A stretch of 64,000 bases of DNA from Benincasa hispida (Eukaryota; Streptophyta; Magnoliopsida; Cucurbitales; Cucurbitaceae): NCBI RefSeq assembly GCF_009727055.1, contig NC_052357.1, positions 2,411,094 through 2,475,093 on the forward strand, given 5' to 3'. Positions 24,463-37,283 of this stretch are shown here, one piece after another. The position numbers and the translations under genes are program-made. Within the stretch, counting starts at the first letter, position 1. Every line of letters begins with the position of its first letter. The notes below the pieces were generated by a model. That model was not told where the DNA came from and made no database searches. It saw only the letters and a program-made list of their open reading frames with translations.

Positions 24463-26490
24463 TGAAGGAATCCGCATGAGGAGAACCTTGAGTGGAAGCA
24501 GATCAACTAAATTCCATTAATTATTTAATACAAAGTTTACAGTAAACAGACAATAAGATATGCATTTAAAACTACATTACACCATGCTTTTCAAGAAAAA
24601 GTTTCAAGAAACATCACCTTTGTAGAACCTTTTCTTCACGATTTTCCTCGTATGAATCACGAACAACTTAAAGACCTTCTTCAAGATTAAACTTGAATCA
24701 AAACCCGAATACTACCACAATGATACCTTGGTATTCTCAGGGTGAGGACCCAGGAGTGGTGGGCTCTTACTATTTTGGCTAAAAGGGAAAGTTTAAGGTG
24801 AAGGAGGAAGAAAATTGAGAATTCTCTCATATAACTCAAAGACCATAGAACACTTCTGTAAAAAATCTCAATCGTTCAACATCAATCGTAAGAGAGAAGA
24901 AAAAAAATGATTTTCTTTTATTCTCCTTGCCATAAAGAATAACTACCCCAACTAAAGTGGGTGGAGAGAAAAGATGGAGAAGGGAGTTATAACTCCCTTC
25001 CTTATTATTCAAATAATAATAATATAATATAAAAATAAATATGATAACTAACTTATTATATATATATATATATATTAAATTATATGTTATATCAAATGTA
25101 CATATAACTATAGTTTTAATATTGTATCACATTTACACATAAACTATAGTTTCTTTTTCTATTATATATACATTTAATAATAATAAATTCCGATTTAATT
25201 ATTAAATTTAACAACTATGAATCTAATTCATAGAAACTATATTTGAATCTATTCAAACTATTTATTTCTCCATTAAGCTATAATGTATCAAATCATTATG
25301 ATCATTTTATATCAACAATAATAATTGAATCAATTTAATTATAATATATATAATTAGATCCTTCTATTAATTTAAACAATTCAAATTAATCCAAAAACTA
25401 ATTCTTAACAAATCCTATTGAATACTAAGGGGACCTCATGGACCTGTAGTTATGAAGCTCCAACGGTACATTAATAATTAATTAAACTCTTTAATTACAT
25501 TATTCACCATCCGTTAACTTTCGGCGCACTCCATTAAAGACCGAAAACTGCACCATTTGCAATATAGATATATTTTGTGTCCATTGATATAACCAATCAA
25601 TAGTACGATGGCCCTTCACAAATTGCTCGTAAGTACGACTTGGCTAAATTATCGTTTTGCCCCTATAGTTACATTTAACTCTTTAAGTACTATTGATCCC
25701 CTCCAATGAGCAATAGATCATAGTCCTACTATGACTAAACCCTCTCGAGCCAGGAGAGGGTAATGGCGCCTACAGCTTGGTTAGACTCGAAATCAACCCT
25801 TAAAGGAGCAATTTATCTACTTACCCCTACTTCGGGGAAGGAGTGAATTCTATCTTGTGTAGTTTTGTTCTCAACTCCCCAATCAGACGAATCCCTAACA
25901 TGGTAGGCTTGTTGAGTCGGTGATCTGGCCACTCTCACCCATTCAAATCAAAGGACCGCCCTCATAGGTAGGAGTTCAAAACTCACTCAGGATTCGGGTC
26001 ATGTTGCCTATGGTCATCTTGGTGAAATGTAAGTCTTTATTTCAAACGGTATTATATAATGAGACTGAACATTTCGTGGTCCAGTCTTATAAAAACTCCT
26101 TTGTATAGGATATCCCTACTCATATGTCTAATACATGACTGATCAATATCAGATCATATGTAGCACTTTACAACAATTGTCACACCTACAAATTGGGCCA
26201 TACTCATACTGTCACAAGGATAAGGTACCCAACCTTATCCATCTACTACAAACCATTTAGGTTATCACTTAAACATGATCCACCTGTATGTCTCCACATA
26301 CATGTTTAAGTTACAAAAATAACCTTGGATGTTATTTTATTGGTTTGTGGTTAATGCAACTAAAATATCACATATTTTATGGACAATGAATAAAATATCA
26401 CATATTTTATTAAATACAAAATGAGTTTGTTCATACAACAATGATTACAAACTATAGAACCCTATGAGATTTAAGGCATCAACTGAAACA
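24463..26490 (-). mobile_element. Solo LTR, Copia-like, in Copia A reverse transcriptase
   Basis: Flanked by a perfect duplication GTAAA (24458-24462, 26491-26495). Plus-strand ends are TGAAGGAATCC and AACTGAAACA. The body matches 1-2021 and 4922-7015. Length 2028 bp. Deleting it restores the Copia order 'QPDGVK-PI-C'. An (AT)n run lies near 25058-25078. Confidence 0.92.
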
Positions 26491-26495
26491 GTAAA

Positions 26496-27768
26496 ACCTA
26501 TTGTTGCAGGTGAATCTACAAGATAAAACGAGACCAAAGTGGTAAGGTGCAAACCTATAAAGCCAGAATCATGGCAAAAAGTTTTACCCGAAGAGAGAGG
26601 GTAGACTATCAAGAAACCTTCTCTCTTGTTGCCATGATTAAATCGATTAGAATAATTTTATCGATTGCTGCTTACTATGATTATGAAATTTGGCAAATGG
26701 ATGTCAAAACAGCCTTTTCGAATGGTTATCTTGACAAAAAATTTACTTGTCTCTACTAGAAGGGTTTATTGAACATAGTCAGGAGAAAAACGTTTGCAAG
26801 CTTAATAGATCCATTTATGGATTGAAATAGGCATATCGATCTTGGAATATAAGGTTTGACACTGCGATCAAATCTTATGGCTTTGAATAGAATGTTGACG
26901 AACCTTGTGTTCACAAGAAGATAGTCAATAAGATTGTAGCTTTCTTGGTCCTTTATGTTGATGATATCCTGCTCATTGGGAATGAGACAAGGTTTCTTGC
27001 TCACATAAAGAGATGACTAGCATCACAATTTCAAATGAAAGATTTGGGAGAGGCCCAATATGTTCTTGAAATCCAAATTGTTCGAAATCGGAAGAATATA
27101 ACGCTAGCATAATCTCAAGCATCTTATATTGACAAGATGTTGTCAAGATATAACATGCAAAATTCCAAAAAGGGTATATTATCTTTTAGACACGGAATTC
27201 ATTTGTCTAAGGAACAGTGTCCTAAGACACCTCAAGAAGTTGAGGAAATGAAAAGAATTCCTTATGCATTAGTAGTTGGAAGCTTAATGTACGCTATGTT
27301 ATGTACACGTTCCGACATATGCTTTGTAGTTGAAATTGTCAGCAGGTTTCAGTCCAACCCTAGACATAACAGTTGGACTGTTGTTAAGAACATCCTCAAG
27401 TATCTTTGGAGAACGAGGGACTATATGCTCGTGTATGGTCCTAAGGATTTGACTGTTACGAAATACATTGATTCTGATTTTTAGACTGATGTAGATTCTA
27501 GGAAATCTACTTCAGGATCAGTATTCACTCTTAACAGAAAAGAAATAGTGTGGAGAAACATAAAACATAGTTGTATTACTGAGTCCACGATGGAGGCTAA
27601 ACATGTAGGTGCATGTGAAGCAGCTAAAGAGGCAGTATGGCTTAGAAAGTTTTTGATGGATTTAGAAGTGGTTCCAAATATGCATCTGCCGATCAATCTG
27701 TATTGTGATAACAGTGGAGCAGTTGCTAACTCAAAGGAACCAAGGAGCCATAAACGTGGAAAACACTC
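26496..27768 (+). pseudogene. Copia A reverse transcriptase and RNase H (broken, 3' truncated)
   Basis: Reverse transcriptase motifs: 'VQTYKARIMAKSFTRRERVD' and 'IWQMDVKTAFSNG' (26690-26730). The active site lies in sequence encoding 'FLVLYVDDILLIGNE' (26942-26986) in a frame with upstream stops. 'MLSRYNMQNSKKGILSFRHG' and 'LMYAMLCTRSDICFVVEIVS' follow, then RNase H 'STMEAKHVGACEAAKEAVWL' and 'NLYCDNSGAVANSKEP'. Homology to the equivalent region of the 3' arm (52031-52919) stops at about 27768, and the sequence changes to the CACTA remnant. The 3' end of pol, the polypurine tract and the 3' LTR are missing on this side. Confidence 0.9.
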
Positions 27769-28376
27769 AAAGGAACCTTTTCATGTCTGAAACAACATAA
27801 AAAACTTCGTTCATCAGAATCTCCATCTCCATCAGTTTTTCCACTCCGAGTAGCTCTCCTTTCAGTACTTTTCATACCCTAATCTCTTCTTTACTCCACT
27901 CCTTTGCTTCTTCCATCGCTTCCTCATCATTCTCAAGCTTTTTGGAATCATAACCATCCTCGTGTCCTTTAGGTTTCTTGGCGGCGATCTCGCCCTAGAA
28001 TATTGACGACGGCGACGAGTGGATGAAAGAGGTAAGAGGCAATTGGAGACCTTATTCGTCATTATCCCTTTCTTCTTTTTCTTGAAAGTGGTACCTCGAG
28101 AAGAAAATGAAGAAGAAGAATGCAAAAGTAATGGGTTTGAAACGAGGAAAAAGAGAAAATGGAAAAATGGGTTTGAAGGAGAATGGAAAAAAAAAAAGAA
28201 AAAGAGTGAGAGAAGCAACAATAATATATGAAAAAACGTAACTTTAATTTAGGCAGCAACTTAAAATCGAGAGATAACAAAGAACACACATTTTTGTTTC
28301 AAACTTTCCTAGCATTTTCAATAAAATGCTATAAAAAAAGCTATTGAAAATGTTTTTTTTTTTTTTTTTTGTAGTG
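27769..28376. mobile_element. CACTA transposon end fragment, unit A copy
   Basis: Ends in TTTTGTAGTG, the reverse complement of the CACTACAA terminus of CACTA transposons. Just before it is the inverted-repeat structure 'cattttcaataaaatgct' / 'agctattgaaaatg' expected of subterminal regions. Inside, a minus-strand frame (27862-28221) encodes an Arg/Lys-rich peptide of unknown identity. A paralogous copy lies at 56651-57295. The left end is missing at the junction with Copia A. Confidence 0.55.
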
Positions 28377-28458
28377 AGTATATTTGAAAAAGTGTTTTTT
28401 GGATGAGAAAAAAAATGTAAGATAGGAAAAAACTTGTTCCTTTTTAAAAATGTAAACT

Positions 28459-28799
28459 TGTTATAAAATTGNTTATAAAATTGAGGAGCACAACGGGAAT
28501 ATGAATATGAAAAAATATAATATAATAATATTTGTATATAATAATAATAATAAATAAATAAAAACCAAAATTATAAAATTGGACAATGGGAAATTTTAGT
28601 GGAATTTGTTGTGGATTTCTCACCAATGGGTATATCATTTTAAGATCCATCAATGGCCGCTATTTATAGGCAAAGTGGCAAGTAGGATGTGGACTTACAT
28701 GGAACCAAGCATGAATTACTACAAGACACATGGACAACATGAATGGTGACACATGACCTTTGGGACACTAAGCAATGTACATTTATTTTTCCTTATAAT
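28459..28799 (-). mobile_element. 3' LTR of Copia E (split by a solo LTR)
   Basis: Matches 35478-35779 ('aggagcacaacgggaata', 'gacacatgacctttgggac'). It contains the window's only ambiguous base, N at 28472, within a local duplication TTATAAAATTG-N-TTATAAAATTG that may be an assembly artefact. The last few bases lie beyond the nested insertion at 30600-30604. Confidence 0.85.
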
Positions 28800-30594
28800 T
28801 GTTAGATTTTTAAAGGATGTACATTTTCTATGTTAATTTTTCTAAAATTATGTTGATTATTTGCTTTAAATGCTAATTTTGTAGGTAAAATGGTCCCCGA
28901 GGCGCTTAGGAGCCACTAAGAGAAAATTGTACCAAAAGGATAAAAAATGACCAAGAAATTCAACAAATTGAAGAGAATCGAGTAATTACCAAAATGCCAT
29001 CGAGTATCATTGAGTAAAAGGCCATCGAGTATCATTGAGTAATTGTCAGTGAATGCTATCGAGTAATCAAGCATCGAGTAATTGAGTAAATTTTCATAGA
29101 GTAAATTGTCATCGAGTAAATACGCAGAATGCCATTGAATATAATCAACCATCGAGTAATTGAGCATCGGATATTTACTAGAATACTATCGAGTATAATC
29201 GAGTAAGGCTGTCGAGTCATCGAGTAATTATTAAAAAGGTCATCGAGTAAATGCTATTGAGTAATTGAGCATTGTGTATTGAGTAAAGAACCATCGAGCA
29301 TTGAGTATCGAGTTAAAGATAGAACACTTGCTTTTTGCTGTAGAAACTCGATGCGTTGTAACGCTCCTCACAATGTTGTAACGCTCCATATTTTAACGCG
29401 ATTCATCCTTGGCGCCTTCTGCAAGTAAGCGTCAGCGCAGTGTTGCAACGTTAGCCCAACGCTTCTTAGTATTTCTACGATTTTGCATTACAACACTGGC
29501 CTTGGCATCATGATGCTATCCCTGCAACTATAAATAGTTACCTTTCATTTTTGCTAAAAGGAGGGAAGCACAATTTCAATGGAGGCTGGAATTTCTTTCT
29601 ATATCAATTAGTCTCTATGGTAATTTTGTTTCCTACCTAGGTTAGATTTTGATTTCTTTTTGATTCGTAATCAATAACTTGTAATTTTTTATGAATTTGT
29701 CTATAGATTTATGAAGTAATTGAATCTTGTTTCTATTTCAAGAGTTCTTGCAAATTCTTTTGAGTTTTCTACTTTTCTTTATCATGAGCAATCTAAATTG
29801 GAGCATTTTTTAATCTGTTTTTAATTCTTGAAGCATGTTGAATGATCTATATCTTGAGCATGTTTAGCCTAGGTGCTTGGTTTTGTCACATTCACTCATA
29901 ATTGAATACATTGCTTTTAGTGTGTTCGATAGAATGTCTAGCCAAGATCTCCAATAAGCAGTAGTAATTGTATGTTGAATGGCTGACTAACCTAGGACGC
30001 ACTAATTATTAGATTTGGAGAAAATTTGATTAATCGAGTAAGCTATCTTAACAATTAATCAACACAATTGAATCCTAGAACTTAATGCACATGTTTTCTC
30101 ATTTGTATGACTGCTAAGAAACCCTATAGAGATAGAAACATGTAGATAGATTAGGGTTAGAGCTATCCTACTTTAATCGTTGATTAGGATGCTTTCTTGA
30201 CTAGATTATGCTAGTTGTCCACCTTTGTAGAGACTGGTTTAATCTAGATTAAGCAAGTAGTTGCGTGCTTAATCCTGTGAATTAAATTTGTAAAATTCAA
30301 TGATAAGAATTGAAATGAACGTCTAACTTGAATTATAAGCAAGATTGTTCTAAACTTGGTTACAACTATCCTTTATCTTTTTATTTTTAGCATGTTTCTT
30401 GTCTTAACCAAAAACCCCTATTTTATAGCTTTCATAGTTAAGCTTGGTTAAAGAAAGGATTAAATAACATTTCCTTGTGGATCGACCTCTTACTTTCACT
30501 TTAACTATGAGTTAGTTAGATTGTTGTTCGAACTTTATAAATATTGTTTGTTTCAGGTTTGGTAGAACTAATGACACATACTTAGCTCTGGACA
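28800..30594 (+). mobile_element. Solo LTR nested in the Copia E LTR
   Basis: Begins TGTTAGATTTTT and ends AGCTCTGGACA, flanked by a perfect duplication ATAAT (28795-28799 and 30595-30599). A TATAAATA box at 29529-29536 indicates plus orientation. The text near the 3' end ('cttgtggatcgacctctta') resembles Ty3/gypsy Athila/Tat LTRs, so I place it there tentatively. No coding sequence. Length 1795 bp. Confidence 0.88.
28980..29330. repeat. Irregular (C)ATCGAGTA repeat array
   Basis: About 25 copies of 'atcgagta' or 'attgagta' at irregular 10-25-base spacing, inside the U3 part of the solo LTR and upstream of its TATA box. Confidence 0.75.
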
Positions 30595-30965
30595 ATAATA
30601 TTCATTATACTTTCCCTTAGATGCCCATATATATATATAAAATATGTCTCGTTAAAACTTTACTAGGAAAAACCCAATGGGAAAAAACCCTAGTGAAGGA
30701 AAAAGAGTACATATTTCATATAATATATACTCATAAAAGAATACAATATATTTACTCCCCCTCATGAAAACATCACTTAAGATCTCTTAGTCACCGCATT
30801 CCAATGTTGTGCACCAATTTTTCAAAAGTTGCAGTTGGTATTGCCTTTGTAAATAAGTCTGTCAGATTATCCTTTGAACAAATTTGTTATACAGTGATGT
30901 CGCTATTTTCTTCAAGATCGTGAGTGTAGAAAAGCTTCAATGAAATATGTTTTATTCTATCTCCT

Positions 30966-32571
30966 TTAATATATCCTCCTTTCATTTGGGCTATGCAAGC
31001 TGTTGTCTTCGTATAATAATGTTGGAAGATTTTTATTAGAAGACAGCCACGTTATACGAATATGTTGAGTCATTGGCCTTTGCCATACACATTCTCGACG
31101 AGCCTCGTGAATTGCAAGAGTTTCAGCATGATTTGAGAAAGTGGCCGTTATAGCCTTTTTGTTCGATCGCCATGATATAGCAGTTCCTCCACATGTGAAT
31201 AAATAACCTGTTTGAGACCTAGCTTTGTGTGGATTAGATAAATATCCAGAATCTGCATAACCAACTAGATCAAACTTTGATTTACTTGAATAAAACAAAC
31301 CCGTATCATTGTTCTTCGCAGATAACGGATTAAATGCTTCCGTTCCAATATCTTTTTGTAAGAGAATAACTATATCTAGCTAATAAATTTACTGAAAATG
31401 CATTATCTGCTCTTGTATTATTAGCAAGATATATAAGGGCACCAATTGCACTAAGATATGGTACTTTAGGACCAAGAAGTTCTTCATTATCTTCTCGAGG
31501 TCGAAATATATCTTTCTTTATATTCAATGAATGGACTTCCATTAGCATATTTAATGGATGTGCTTTGTCCATATCAAATATTTTCAAAATTTTTCCTGTA
31601 TAAGTTGACTGATGGATAAATATTTCATTTGCTAAATGCTCAATTTGCAAATCTAGGAAAAATTTTGTTTTTCCGAGATCTTTCATCTCAATTTTTTTTA
31701 AAGATATTCTATTGCTTTTGAGAGGAGTTCCAATTATATTTAAGTCATCAACATATACAGTTACAATAGCAAATCCTGATTGTGATTTCTTTATAAAAGC
31801 ACACGGACATATTGGATTATTTTGATATCCTTCTTTCAATAAATATCCACTCAGTCGATTGTACCACATTCGTCCTGATTGTTTCAATCTATATATTGAT
31901 CTTTGTAACTTTATTGAATACCATTCTCGGGAATTTGATGTATATGTTTCAGGTATCTTAAATCCTTATGGGATTCTCATATAAATATCATTATCAAGAG
32001 ATCCATATTAATATGCTGTGACTACATCCATAAGATGCATACTCAGACTTCTATACACAGTCAAACCAATTAAATATCTTAATGTAATTGCATCCACCAC
32101 CGGAGAATACGTTTCCTCAAAATCAATACCAGGTTTTTGTGAAAAACCTTGTGCAACTAGTCTTTTATATCTTATAACCTCATTATTTTCATTTCTTTTC
32201 TTCACAAATAATCATTTGTATCCGATAGGTTTAACACCTTCTGGTGTTCGAACTATTGGTCTAAAAATCTGATGTTTTGAAAGTGTGTTTAATTCTGCCT
32301 CGATTACTTCTTTCCACTGAAGCCAATCTTTTCTATGTCGACATTCTTCAACAGATTTTGGTTCAGGATCCTCATTTTCAGAAATAATATCAAGAGCAAC
32401 ATTATACACAAAAAATTTACCAATAATTACATTAGTTTGATTCCATCTTTTTCCTGTCATGACATAGTTCATTAAAATTTCATTAATATCTTTAGGTATT
32501 TCACCTTCCTCACTAGTCATGTTGAGGATTTCTTTATGGATATTTACATCCTTAACCAAGTTTTTTTTCAC
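30966..32571 (-). pseudogene. Copia E reverse transcriptase and RNase H (broken)
   Basis: On the minus strand: 32212-32571 has the linker and 'WLQWKEVIEAELNTLSKHQI'. Then 32008-32205 has 'VARGFSQKPG'-type 'RLVAQGFSQKPGIDFEETYS'. Then 31330-31887 has 'FAIVTVYVDDLNIIGT', the YVDD active site, and 'LGKTKFFLDLQIEHL'. RNase H at 30966-31298 has 'DLVGYADSGYLSNPHKARSQ'. At least three frame breaks separate these pieces. Confidence 0.9.
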
Positions 32572-32940
32572 TGTTAATTATTTTTTGTTTTCGAGGATTT
32601 TTATCTTTTGGAACCCATTGGACTACCATGCTTCTGGCGTGTTCCAAACTCATTAGTGACAACTTATTGTGTTGAGATATCAATTTTTGATGGAACATTT
32701 GCAGCTAGTATATGTGACTTAGTTACTTTCTTTGTATCTATAAATGCATCTAGTATTGATTTGTTATATTTTGCAAATGAATTATTTTCTGAACTTCAAG
32801 ATCACATTGATCTGTACGGGGATCTAAATGAGACAATAATGATGCATTTTATACAATTTCTTTTTCCAACTTTTTAATTCCTCCCGCTAATGTTGAAAAT
32901 TTTGTTTCATTAAAATGACAAATACATCACCCATCAGGGG

Positions 32941-33995
32941 CTAAAGATATTTAATAATTGATAGAGAATCATAACCAATATATATTCCTAACCTCCTTTG
33001 AGGACTCATCTTAGTGCGTTGTGATGGAGCAATTGGAACATATACTGCACATCTAAAAATTCTCAAATGGGAAATATTTGGCTCATGACTATAAGCTAAT
33101 TGTAATGGCGAGTACTTATGATAAGCTACTGGCCTAATGCGTACAAGTAACACTGTATGCAAAATAGCATGTCCCCATACAGATGAAGGAAGCTTAGCTC
33201 TCATAAGTAATGGTCTTGCAATTAATTGCCAACATTTTATGAATGATTATGCTAAACCATTTTATGTATGAACATGAGCTACAGGATGTTCAATACTTAT
33301 CCCAATTGACATACAACAATTATCAAAAGCTTGGGATGTAAATTCACCAGCATTATCAAGACGAAAGGTCTTAATTGTATAATTAGGAAATTATGCTCTT
33401 TACTTAATTATTTGAGCAAGTAATCTTGCAAATGCAAGATTTCGACTTGATAATAAGCACATGTGTGACCATTTGCTGGGTGCATCTATTAATACCATAA
33501 AATATCTAAATGGTCCACTTGGTGGGTTAATGTATCCACATATAACACCATGGATTCGTTCTAAAAATGTAGGTGATTCAATTCCCACTTTAGCTAGTGA
33601 TAGTCTAATTATCAATTTTCCTTGAGATCAAGCATCACATGATAATTCATTAGATTGAAGAATCTTTTGGTTCTTCAATGGGTGTCAATTTGAATTTTTA
33701 ATAATTCTCCTCATCATTATAGATTTTGGATGATCCAATCGGTCATTCCAAATTGTAAATATGTCTGGATTCATGAACTTCAGGTTCATTGTTGCATATG
33801 TTTCAATTACTCGTATATGAGTTTAATACAATCCAGAAGATAAAGTAGGCAACTCTCCAATATACGTTTTTCATTTGAGACAATAGATATGCTATATAGA
33901 TATTCCACATTATTCTTACTATCGATCTCAATATGATAACCATTGCAACGTATATCTTTAAAACTTAGAAGATTTCTCTTTGGTTCTAGATGCAT
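32941..33995 (-). pseudogene. Copia E protease to integrase region (broken)
   Basis: On the minus strand: 33807-33995 holds 'RNLLSFKDIRCNGYHIE' (pre-integrase block). 33400-33615 holds 'ERIHGVICGYINPPSGPFRY' and 'MVLIDAPSKWSHMCLL' (integrase core). 32941-33204 holds 'PSSVWGHAILHTVLLVRIRP' and 'RRLGIYIGYDS' (integrase C-terminal region). Stops separate the pieces; no full D-D-E triad can be read in one frame. Confidence 0.85.
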
Positions 33996-34329
33996 TGTGA
34001 ATTGTAAATTTTGTTCCTATACGCAAAATAATATTTTCTTTTCCAAAACCTTCAATCAAGTTTGTAGAACTTGTTATTGTATTTACTTTTGCTTTCAGCA
34101 TTATCAATTTGGAAAAGTATTTTTTTTATTTGTAAGTATTGTATGTGTAGTTGCACTTTCTGCCAGACATAGATCTTCTTTGCTCCTTTCTGAAATACCC
34201 AACATATGAAAATAATCCATGTTTCATCATTAAAAGAAAATAATTATAATAAGAAAAACAACACTTAAAATATACAAAATTTACTAAAAAAAACATGAAG
34301 ATAGATAAAAGAAAACAACAACATTAAGT

Positions 34330-35318
34330 CTAGATATTCTCAAAGTCAAAAGAAACACTTGATATGCCACCAACTATGCTTATCTTCTCTTCAGGAGATT
34401 GAAAGAAGTCCACCACATCCAAATTTGTTGTGTGGAATGGGTTAAATATGTCATTATCCTGGTATGCAAAATTTGCTTCCACAATTTTTTCTCTGACCAT
34501 TGCGCAGTCATTCCAAATTAGAAACATTTATTTTCAACACTCATTGAACTTTTATTTTGTGGAACTTTTCCTTTGTGATCATCATTTTTGTGGTTCTTTT
34601 GAAATTTAAATGGTTAGAACGACCACTACGAAAATAATAATTATTTCTTCCTCTGCCACGGTCACGAACTCAACTGCGACCACGACCTCAACCACGATTA
34701 TTATTAAAATTCACAACATTCACTTCAGGGAATGGTGTTGTTCCGGTTGGTCAAGATTCATGGTTTTTCATAAATAACTCGTTATTTTGTCTGGCCACGA
34801 GAAGACAGAAAATTAATTCAGAATACTATTTAAAACCTTTCTCTCGATATTGCTTCTATAGGAGCATATTTGAGACATGAAATGTAGAAAATGTCTTCTC
34901 TAACATATCAGCATCAATAATTTTCTCTCCGCATAACAACAATTTTGAACTGATTTTAAATAATGCGAAGTTATAACCACTTACTGATTTGAAATCTTGT
35001 AGCCTCAAGTGCATCCATTCATAATGAGCTTTAGGAAGATAACTGTTTTTTTTTATGATCATACCTCTCTTTCAAATTTTTCCATAAGATACGAGGATCT
35101 TTTATTGTAAGATACTTCATTTTTAATCCCTAACGGAGATGATGATGAAGGAAAATCGTAGCTTTTGCTTTGTCCTGACTGGATGTCGTATTTTCTTCTG
35201 TAATTTTTTCTCCCAAGTTTATAGCATTTAGGTAAATTTCGGCATCGAGCACCCATGACAAATAATTAATTCCATTAATGTCAAGGGCTGTGAATTCTAA
35301 TTTTCTAAGGTTTGTCAT
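34330..35318 (-). pseudogene. Copia E gag (broken)
   Basis: Starts near 35318 with 'MTNLRKLEFTALDINGINYL', a typical Copia gag N-terminus. It continues through 'YEWMHLRLQDFKSVSGYNFA' (34856-35062) and an Arg-rich segment near 34650-34720 with a degenerate knuckle region, to about 34330. Several frame breaks. Confidence 0.83.
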
Positions 35319-35461
35319 GACAACACTATCACAAAATATTATATTTATATTAGCAATTTAATATGTACTAAATATGCAAAATAACATTTAATTTATTAAT
35401 TATAACGAAGAGGAAAAAATCAACATAGCTTTAGACCTACCTTTAGCGGAGACAACAAGGA

Positions 35462-35477
35462 GCTCGTGCTGATAACG
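35462..35477 (-). other. Primer-binding site of Copia E
   Basis: The minus strand reads CGTTATCAGCACGAGC directly after the 5' LTR's terminal ACA, a primer-site sequence common in one group of plant Copia elements. Confidence 0.7.
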
Positions 35478-35779
35478 TGTTATGAAATTGAGGAGCACAA
35501 CGGGAATACAGATATGGAAAAATATAATATAATAATATTTTATATAATAATAACAAATAAATAAAAACTAAAATTATAAAATTGGACAATGGAAAATTTA
35601 GTGGAATTTGGTGTGCATTTCTCACCGATGAGTATATCATTTTAAGATCCACCAAAGACAACTATTTATAGGTAAAGTGGCCAAACATGAATTACTACAA
35701 GACACATGGACAACATGAATGGTGACACATGACCTTTGGGACACTAAGCAATGAACATCTATTTTTTATATAATATTCA
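35478..35779 (-). mobile_element. 5' LTR of Copia E
   Basis: The minus strand runs TGAATATTAT...CATAACA, about 302 bp, and pairs with 28459-28799. Confidence 0.85.
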
Positions 35780-35838
35780 TAATAAAACTGAATAAATATA
35801 TGTTTAACTAAAATTGAATTTTAAAGTAAAAATTTGTA

Positions 35839-37283
35839 CACTACAAGAATTCTGGGCTTTAACGTCGATTGACAACCGACATTAAAGATAGTGTTATTAA
35901 AACCCTTTAATGTTTGTTGTTTTTAATGTCGGTTTTAAACTGATATTGAAGAGGGTGTACAATGTCGATTGTGTTTGTGTGTAAATTTTCTCTCACAACT
36001 CTCTCTCACATTTGAGAGAGCAAATATCTTGACCTTTCCCTCCAATTCTCTGTAGCTAGTCTTGATTGAAAACTTAATGGCAAATCTTATATTTTTCAAG
36101 TTCTCAATCACACGTCTTCTTAATTTGTAAAGTTGAGTAAATGAAAACTTGTATTTATCTATTGGCAATCGAAATAGTTGCAATACCTAGTCATCTACCT
36201 CATACGTGGTATAGTTGCAATACCTTCTATAGTGGATTTATTGGAATATAAATATATTTATTCCACTCAATTCAAGACTAGTTAAATTCTTTGCTAGGCA
36301 TAATTGCCCCAATGCCAAGCAAATATCTTATCTACAGGATAATTAAGGTTCCATTTCGTACTTATTTGTAATATTTTGTTTTTAAAAATTTAGTCTATAG
36401 ACATTATTTCCACCACCAAATTTCTTCTTTCGTTATCTATTTTTTACTAATAGTTTAAAAAAATAATGCCAAAATTTGAAAAGTAAAAAAGGTAGATTTT
36501 AAAAGCTTGTTTTTGTTTTTGAAATTTGTCTAAAAATTCAACCATCGTACATAAGAAAGATGCAAATGGTTATAAAAAATGGAGAGAAAATAGGTTTAAT
36601 TTTCAAAAACAAAATGGTTACTATACGAGGCTTAAAATATTCATCAGATTATATCACTTTACTAAAGAAATACATTGTACACTACAAAATATTAATACGT
36701 ACTATGATATTTTGTACACCAAAAGGCTCATAGAAATTTATTGTATACCTTTAATTTGTTGTATATACCTTGTACATATGCAACAAACAAAGAAATAAAA
36801 AAAAAAAAAAAATTTCTAAGTAATTGGTACCCCTCATATATAACTTGTAACTGACCCTAAACAAGCTTTAATATGAAATTTGCATAGCTTTAATATTAAA
36901 ACTTCTACGGGATCTTCATCATAATGTTAATCCTCCACATCCTTCAAAATCTTCAAATGTTGTTATAGAGACCACGAGAAACAAAGTGATCTCAGCTAGA
37001 AGGTCTCAAAAATCTTCCTCCATCAAAACCAGAATCCTTCATCCATGTCTACCCCACCGTCATACGATCCAATTTCACAATCCCCATATTGGATCTATAA
37101 TCAACGACTCAAAACTCCCAATCTCGCTCAATCATAATCGACCAAATTTGAGACACTATATGGCAATTAAAAAATTTAGATATATTTTTCACTTAAATAT
37201 TAAAAAATACATTTTTCTTTCAAATCAAGTCCCTCGTTTTAGGTTTGGTGTGCGATTGTTGTAGTTTTTAAAATAATTCCTGA
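35839..37283. mobile_element. CACTA-type insertion in unit A (right end unclear)
   Basis: Begins CACTACAAGAA, the CACTA 5' terminus, followed by paired subterminal motifs 'tcgattgacaaccgacat' and 'atgtcggttttaaactgat', which form inverted repeats. Unit B lacks this block: there 'aatttatacaac' runs into 'aactgtac', so about 1.4 kb was added here. I found no good TTGTAGTG right terminus; GTTGTAGT at about 37258-37265 is a weak candidate. No transposase frame recognised. Confidence 0.55.

Larger units (their letters stand above)
28459..35784 (-). mobile_element. Copia element E, near complete
   Basis: A minus-strand Copia element inserted in the host-derived unit A. LTRs are 28459-28799 (continuing 30600-30604 after a nested insertion) and 35478-35779. 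Unit B lacks it: around 57375 the sequence runs directly across, giving an empty site. AAACT occurs at 28454-28458 and 35785-35789 and is the likely duplication, although the canonical LTR end (CA, 35778-35779) is five bases short of it. Order on the minus strand is gag, protease, integrase, RT, RNase H. All are broken by stops. Confidence 0.87.
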
